Origin: Aplidium turbinatum
Lineage: Eukaryota; Chordata; Ascidiacea; Aplousobranchia; Polyclinidae
Length of the DNA: 64,000 nucleotides
Assembly: GCA_918807975.1 (NCBI GenBank)
Contig: OU964924.1
Location: forward strand, 6,584,501 to 6,648,500
Direction: 5' to 3'
Shown piece by piece: positions 58,953 through 64,000 of this stretch; within the stretch, counting starts at the first letter, position 1; the number at the start of each line of letters is the position of its first letter. The notes under the pieces were generated by a model, which was not told where the DNA came from, did no database searches, and worked only from the letters and a program-made list of their open reading frames with translations. Both the position numbers and the translations under genes were made by a program.

Positions 58953-61900
58953 CTAAAATTGTCCTTGCAAAAATCTTGAAAACATGTCGTATGCTCGTCT
59001 GGGTTGAAACGAAGGAACTTTGTGTCCAGCGTTCCGCACGGTGGCGAATGTGAGCTGATCATACACCTCCATGTAACCTCCAACCTGGAATATTTACGTT
59101 ATAAAAATCACAATTTAATGTTTTTTTTTACATTTTTCAAACGATTGTTTCTCATAGTTGGATTATTTTCGGTGGGTTAAACCTACATAAAAGTTTTTAC
59201 AGGATTAACATATTATCGATTAGTATGCATTTGCACTTTACAATAATATTTCATGGAAATGTTATTAATTTAATACTAGCCCTTACTCTTTGCGAATACT
59301 TTTATTCTTAATACTGCTACATGTGTTATTTAGACATTCAAACTCCACTGCATGAAATTTGTAACGGTTTTGGAGTCACTTAGCCTATTGATAATTCATG
59401 TTATGGTAGAATAAAGATTAGTATTTTGCAAGTTGTGTATTTATCATTTTATCAAATCTGAGACAGTAGCCTATACCCTGTGCTTTTTTTACGAATACAG
59501 CACTGCTAGTAATCCTAAGTGCAGAGTGAACAAGTTCATAATCGTTAATCTTAATTGATTATCTGGCATATTTGGTAACTATACTTGTAATACAAGAATG
59601 AGAAAGATCGGAAATCAGAATGAACAGTAGGGAGAAAAAACTGTAATCGTAATGGATTGCATGACCTTGCAATTATCTTACGTTAGACTTTAGAGTGTAG
59701 GAAGATTTTTGAAAAGGTGGTACAACTCTCGCCATACTAGTCGTGTAGCTAACATGCGTTTGAGCAAAGTGTTACAATATATGATAATATATCATAGAAT
59801 ATATACCCAATAAGATAAATCATAGTTTACCTGATTGTTTGAGTCCGTCCATGGAGCCCAAGAATCTTTCAAGTGAAGGTCGAGTTTACTGATCCAACGG
59901 CGAGTACCTAGCAAATCAGTGTCTGTTCTTAAAGGCACAATCATAATAATTCACGCAATTTCTAGGTCGAGCTAGATAGGTCGCTAAATTCCACAAACAA
60001 TCATGGAAAATTGATAACTAATTGGAGCTGTTCAAACGAGAAACCTCTAAAGAAAACAATAAGTATCCGCCCCGTTAGCTCAGTGGTTACGCGCTCGGCT
60101 CAAGATCACGCGGCGCAAGTTCGACTCTCGTGATGTGCGCTTGAGCAACACATTTAAGGACTGCTCTCCATTCAGCGGCACCTAGTGAATGGAATAATTC
60201 TCTAGCCAGAACACTTCAACAATCGGAAAACTTCACTCTGCCGATCTCAGTAACCGGCCCTGCGTCAAGAGCCTCTACAAATATGCGAAACAAAGAATAG
60301 CCTATCAAGGCTTTGTCAGTCCGAGGATGAAGATTGAAAACCAACCAGTAGAAAATGTTTTACGGTCTCTGACCTCCTAAAAAGTGTCATACTCCTGAGA
60401 TGATCTCGCATCCGGGTTTAAAAGTATCCCTTGGACTTCCTGTCAACACTACTAGTTTGTGTAGTGTAGTTTCAAGCGTGTTATCAACCGATACACATTG
60501 CCCACACTCACCAGTTGTAGAAACTACAGTGTCGACGTCACCGGAGAAGATGAGAATTTTTAAACCTTTTCCAAACAGGACTTTGGAATAAACTGGTAAA
60601 AGGGAAGAAAATACATCAATTTTCGAATAGTTGGAATTGATCTTGTCATAGCATTCCATCCATTGTGGTGTTTCGGCATGAATGGCTTTCTGCAAAGAAT
60701 TTGTAGTCAGCGTATGCACAATGTTAAGTTGTTACAACAGATTATGTAAATTAGTAAATCAAACAGCAGCTGATCCAAAGAGGCACTTGGAAAATTTTGA
60801 TTTTGGAAACTATCCTCTGATTGAGTAAGTTTCTTTGAAAGCTTAATTTTGCACTTCCACATAACCAGAGATGGGCGTGATCTTGATCTTGAAGATCACT
60901 TTTTTTTTGGTGATCTTGATCTTGATCTAAGATCACTTTTTTTTGTGTGATCTTGATCTTGAAGAACAATAAGATCAAGATCACTTTAAAATTGAAGTTT
61001 AGCCTACTTACTAAACAGAGGAATTTTTTTAGAACTCGTACTGTACAAAGTAGTTAGTGGCAACTACTAACATTAAGCCACTGTTAATATGATATGTATC
61101 CAACAAAAGACAATTTAAAGTCTCCATCTAATCTGGTCAGTGTTGCCGTTTCAAAATTGAAAAAGTTTTCTGTGTTGGTCATAATAAAGAAGTCAACTTC
61201 CGTGTACTTTATGTTGACGTATAGTAACAAATGATTTAACTTTGTTCACAATTTCTATGTGTGAATTTTAAAGAAATATTTGCTTTCTTTGACTCAATTT
61301 TAGAGGTTTCAAAAGTCTAGGATGGTGGTGTTAAAAAATCTGGACTCTAGCCGGCTTTGGTCATGTAAAGTGGTTTATTGCAGCAAATCAACGAGACCAA
61401 GACTTGTTTAATGTCTGAGTATGGAGCGGTTTGTCTGACCGCAAACCTCTGAACTTTTTTGATAGCAGACAACAGTATCAAGGTTGCCAGATGGGTAAAT
61501 GGTGTGCAATAAACATTGACATAACACAGTGAAAGTTAAAACTACTTAGTAACACGAATAAAAACTCCCACATAAACCAGACAAAAATTTGGTAAAAAAT
61601 GATGCAGTTTAAATTTTATTTTCATTTATTTATTATAAATAAAAAGTATAAAACTAATTGCAAATTTTGCGACTTTTTCAGTACTATTGTAATTAACTTT
61701 GGCCTTGGGTGTGACGTTGCGGTTCTACGCAAACTACGTCAGCAATTGATAGACCTAATAGCAACAGTCACTAACTTATTACAATTCTTAGGCCAGTGAT
61801 CGAGTAGTTAAAAGTAAAAGATAGCAATACCAACTATATACCTTTACCCAGGTTGCTTATAGTACGGTAATTATTTTTTGCAACATCATTGATCAAAAAC

Positions 61901-64000
61901 TTCATTTTTTTTCAAGTAACTTACACAAAAAGTGATCTTGAAAATGATTTTGATCTTCAAGATCACGATCTTGATCTTGATCTTCAAGATCATATAGTTT
62001 GGTGATCTTGATCTTGATCTTCAAGATCACCTATTCTTGGTGATCTTGATCTTGATCTTCAAGATCACCAATACTGGTGATCTTGCCCATCTCTGCACAT
62101 AACCTACTTGTAAAGGCTTGGAATTTAGTTCGTTATGGTGCTATTTTATTCGTATTGTTTATAATTGTACCGTACTATTCTCGCAACAAACGAAATAAAA
62201 GTTTTCTCCCTTGCTCTTTCTCTCACTTTCCTTTTCACTCTCACTTTCTTTGAACCATCAGTAACGCAGGCCAGTTCTTAGAGATTGACAGTGTGAAATT
62301 TTTCGCTTGTTGAAATGTTGTTGACTGTGAATTATTTCATCTATAAAGTGTCGCTGAATGGAGAGCTTTTCTTGCATTGTTACTCGAATTATACATCCCA
62401 TGGCTAAAACTACCGTTTGATGGTGTTGATGCAGTAGTGTGATACAGGTCTATAGTTTTCAACAAATTTGTAAAATTAGAGTCAATCTCTGCACAATGGG
62501 CTGTAGGCCTACCAGTTCAGTTCAGCAGACCATAGCCCTAGCATAGCTCTAAGAAGAGCCATAGGCATTTTTCTCTAGATAGTGCACCGTTCAAAATCAT
62601 GAGAGAAATCAAGGCTATACCTATAATCGAAGGGGCGTCACTTCGCAATTGACGATAGGCTCTTTTAGCTTCGCATTTTATTCAAATGCACGTTTAGATT
62701 GCTTTGGCAAGTTGCAGCATTTGCTTATAAAATCTATAAGTCTATATAAATAGTAGCCTATACTAACCTGCACAGCGGGATTGTTCAAATAACTTGTGGC
62801 GTAATTGTTTTGACAAGGGTAATATGGAGATTTAAGTTGTTTGTGTTTTGCATTGTCGGATATTTTTAGTTGTTTTAAATTGGCCAGCAAATTCAGAAGT
62901 GCTCTAGCATCACTATGGCTGTACCTTCCTTGACCCAGGCAAACATCAGAATAAATGCTGTAAGGATTAATAGGTCCCATTTCACTGTGTGCTGCTTCCA
63001 GGTGATGGTGGCACTTGGCTGGGTTTACATTTCGATTGGGTGGAAGATAACTAAAGGAAAGATAGCAGTATTCTACAATAGACTTGTATGTACTGGTAGA
63101 TATTAAGTCATGAGTAAACATATACTCATACCTAGCAGCAAAGTCAATTGTTCCAACAGTCAGTGGATTACCTGAAACGTAAAACATATTTCACGAAAAC
63201 CCTGCAAAAAACAACCTTATTGACATCAAAGCAGTGTTGATTATGTTGGCTAAATTGTAATGGCCAATTTATAAGCTTGTTTTTTAGTGTGACTAATGTC
63301 TTAAATATACAAATATAACAAAATAAATAAAAGAGACTGGAGTAAAGTGTGTAATGATGTAAGATGAGCAATCGGTGTTTTTGAATAAAATTGTAATCGC
63401 GAGGACGTAACAAAAGAAGTATTAACAAAAGACGTAGAAATACAGTAGTTGGTGATAATGTAGGCCTGTGTTGGTATTGGTAATAATCAAACAGCGCTGG
63501 TTCGACTCTCGGGGTATGTGCTTGAACAACGCATTTCAAGGACTGCTCTCCATTCAGCGACACCTTGTGGATGAAATAATTCACAGACAAAAACACTTTG
63601 ACAGTAGGAAACTTTACTCTGTCAATCTCGGTGACCGGGCCTGCGTCAGTGATTTAAAGCCTCTACAAGTGTGCAAAACTGCCAGGATTAATCTTTCAAA
63701 GAAGCTCTCTAAGTAGGCCTACGAGGATAAAGATTCAATCTATCAGAATACATTACGTCAATATACACTAGCCTATCTTACTTTGTATTAATGCTTAAAA
63801 GCCTGCGAAAGCAATAGACTATCAGTAGACGAAGAACACCAGGATTTTATGCACATACAACTTGTTTTAAAAAAATCTAGGTGAAACGATAGCACAATAT
63901 CACAAGTACAAACACAGATTTCTTTAACTTGTTTCATAAAACATAAGTTTAATACCAACCTAACATTATTCCATGCAGGTTAATTGCTTCATTTGATGAA
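58953..64000 (-). CDS. S10 serine carboxypeptidase (cathepsin A-like), paralog E (partial, continues right)
   Basis: Visible exons in transcription order: exon 2 (from beyond 64000 to 63960, 3' part only), 63171-62768, 60689-60512, 59907-59831, 59084-58953. Phases match the other paralogs and the frame is open throughout; stop TAG. Seen: SNEAINLHGIMLG at the exon 2 end; [45 protein letters not shown] with the catalytic Asp; QVGGYMEVY-like start of exon 6 and AGHKVP with the catalytic His; a FLQGQF tail. The nucleophile exon and the signal peptide lie beyond the window. Closest to D in exons 3-6. Introns 2 and 3 carry SINEs and a hAT element. Confidence 0.85.
60065..60350 (+). repeat. tRNA-derived SINE (family A), copy 7
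   Basis: The most complete plus-strand copy: GCCCCGTTAGCTCAGTGG, GTTACGCGCTCGGC, AAGTTCGACTCTCG (B box), CTCTCCATTCAGCGGCACC, GTCAGTCCGAGGATGAAG. Located in intron 4 of gene E. Confidence 0.75.
60806..62400 (-). repeat. tRNA-derived SINE (family A), copy 8, split by a hAT element
   Basis: The tail half (60806-60865) and the body half (62096 to about 62400, with CGCTGAATGGAGAGC on the plus strand) belong to one minus-strand SINE. The interruption is exactly the hAT element 60866-62095 plus its 8-bp duplication CACATAAC. Confidence 0.7.
60866..62095. mobile_element. hAT element with GATCTTGATC subterminal arrays
   Basis: Starts CAGAGATGGGC and ends GCCCATCTCTG; CACATAAC is duplicated exactly at 60858-60865 and 62096-62103. 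The first 130 bp and the last 190 bp contain many copies of TGATCTTGATCTTGAAGATC in both orientations. The middle (about 61000-61900) has no recognisable transposase. Dense subterminal repeats are typical binding sites for hAT transposases. Younger than the SINE it splits. Confidence 0.88.
62400..62767. other. Intron 3 of gene E, unassigned part
   Basis: About 370 bp between the SINE and exon 3, with CATAGCCCTAGC-type strings and no coding frame. Nothing else recognised. Confidence 0.3.
63485..63745 (+). repeat. tRNA-derived SINE (family A), copy 9
   Basis: Plus strand, 5'-truncated at the B box: GCGCTGGTTCGACTCTCGG, CTCTCCATTCAGCGACACC, CTCGGTGACCGGGCCTGCG, ACGAGGATAAAGATTCAATC. Located in intron 2 of gene E. 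Confidence 0.7.

Noticed and set aside
60070-60140. Functional tRNA gene
   Set aside because: Has A and B boxes but lies at the head of a multi-copy SINE with the same body.
6837-64000. Recent transfer of the carboxypeptidases from plants or fungi
   Set aside because: The plant-like C-terminal motifs first suggested it, but the N-terminal half is cathepsin A-like, all genes share animal-style introns, and the base composition matches the surroundings.

Overview
The window is AT-rich, intron-rich animal nuclear DNA, full of transposable elements. I infer a marine invertebrate, possibly a tunicate, because of the repeat mix (BEL/Pao, L2-type LINE, Penelope-like, hAT, pogo and piggyBac-like elements, tRNA-derived SINEs) and the many TAGGCCTA/TAGCCTA motifs. 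I cannot name the species. No bacterial-style genes, rRNA, convincing functional tRNA gene or CRISPR array is present.

The only host genes I can support form a tandem cluster of five peptidase family S10 (serine carboxypeptidase, cathepsin A-like) paralogs, called A to E here. B, C and D assemble completely from six exons each, with consensus splice sites and identical intron phases (2,1,0,1,0). They give secreted or lysosomal proteins of 467, 466 and 465 aa with an intact Ser/Asp/His triad. A (minus strand, left edge) is a pseudogene in the part visible. E (minus strand) runs off the right edge within exon 2 and looks intact in exons 3-6. Order: A minus (3427-4258, continuing left), B minus (6837-15118), C plus (18017-39412), D minus (43815-54998), E minus (58953-64000, continuing right). 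B and C are head to head across 2.9 kb; C and D are tail to tail.

Region by region: 0.5-3.2 kb is a decayed piggyBac-like element with a SINE and a LINE-tail fragment inside. 5.8-6.1 kb is a foldback element. 8.0-8.5 kb is a TTAA-flanked palindromic MITE about 10 bp from a splice donor of gene B. 11.5-13.6 kb (intron 2 of B) is a Penelope-like element with RT, GIY-YIG and inverted termini that carry hammerhead-like motifs. The 13-kb intron 1 of C holds a LINE fragment, a second LINE, and a BEL/Pao fossil split by an L2-type LINE. 34.8-36.4 kb is a pogo-like element with a palindromic Penelope-terminus pair nested in it. 37.2-38.8 kb is a TIR element with a foldback inside. 41.9-50.6 kb has several hAT elements with target-site duplications, one nested in another. 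55.4-56.4 kb is a third foldback. 60.9-62.1 kb is a hAT element with GATCTTGATC arrays that splits a SINE.

Most notable: (i) exon 1 is almost identical in A-D although exons 2-6 of D belong with E, which points to gene conversion; (ii) three foldback elements share one architecture and similar tips but have different repeat units; (iii) hammerhead-like cores occur in three Penelope-type termini; (iv) the splice-donor region of exon 2 of D is triplicated; (v) candidate splice acceptors lie just upstream of all four visible start codons.
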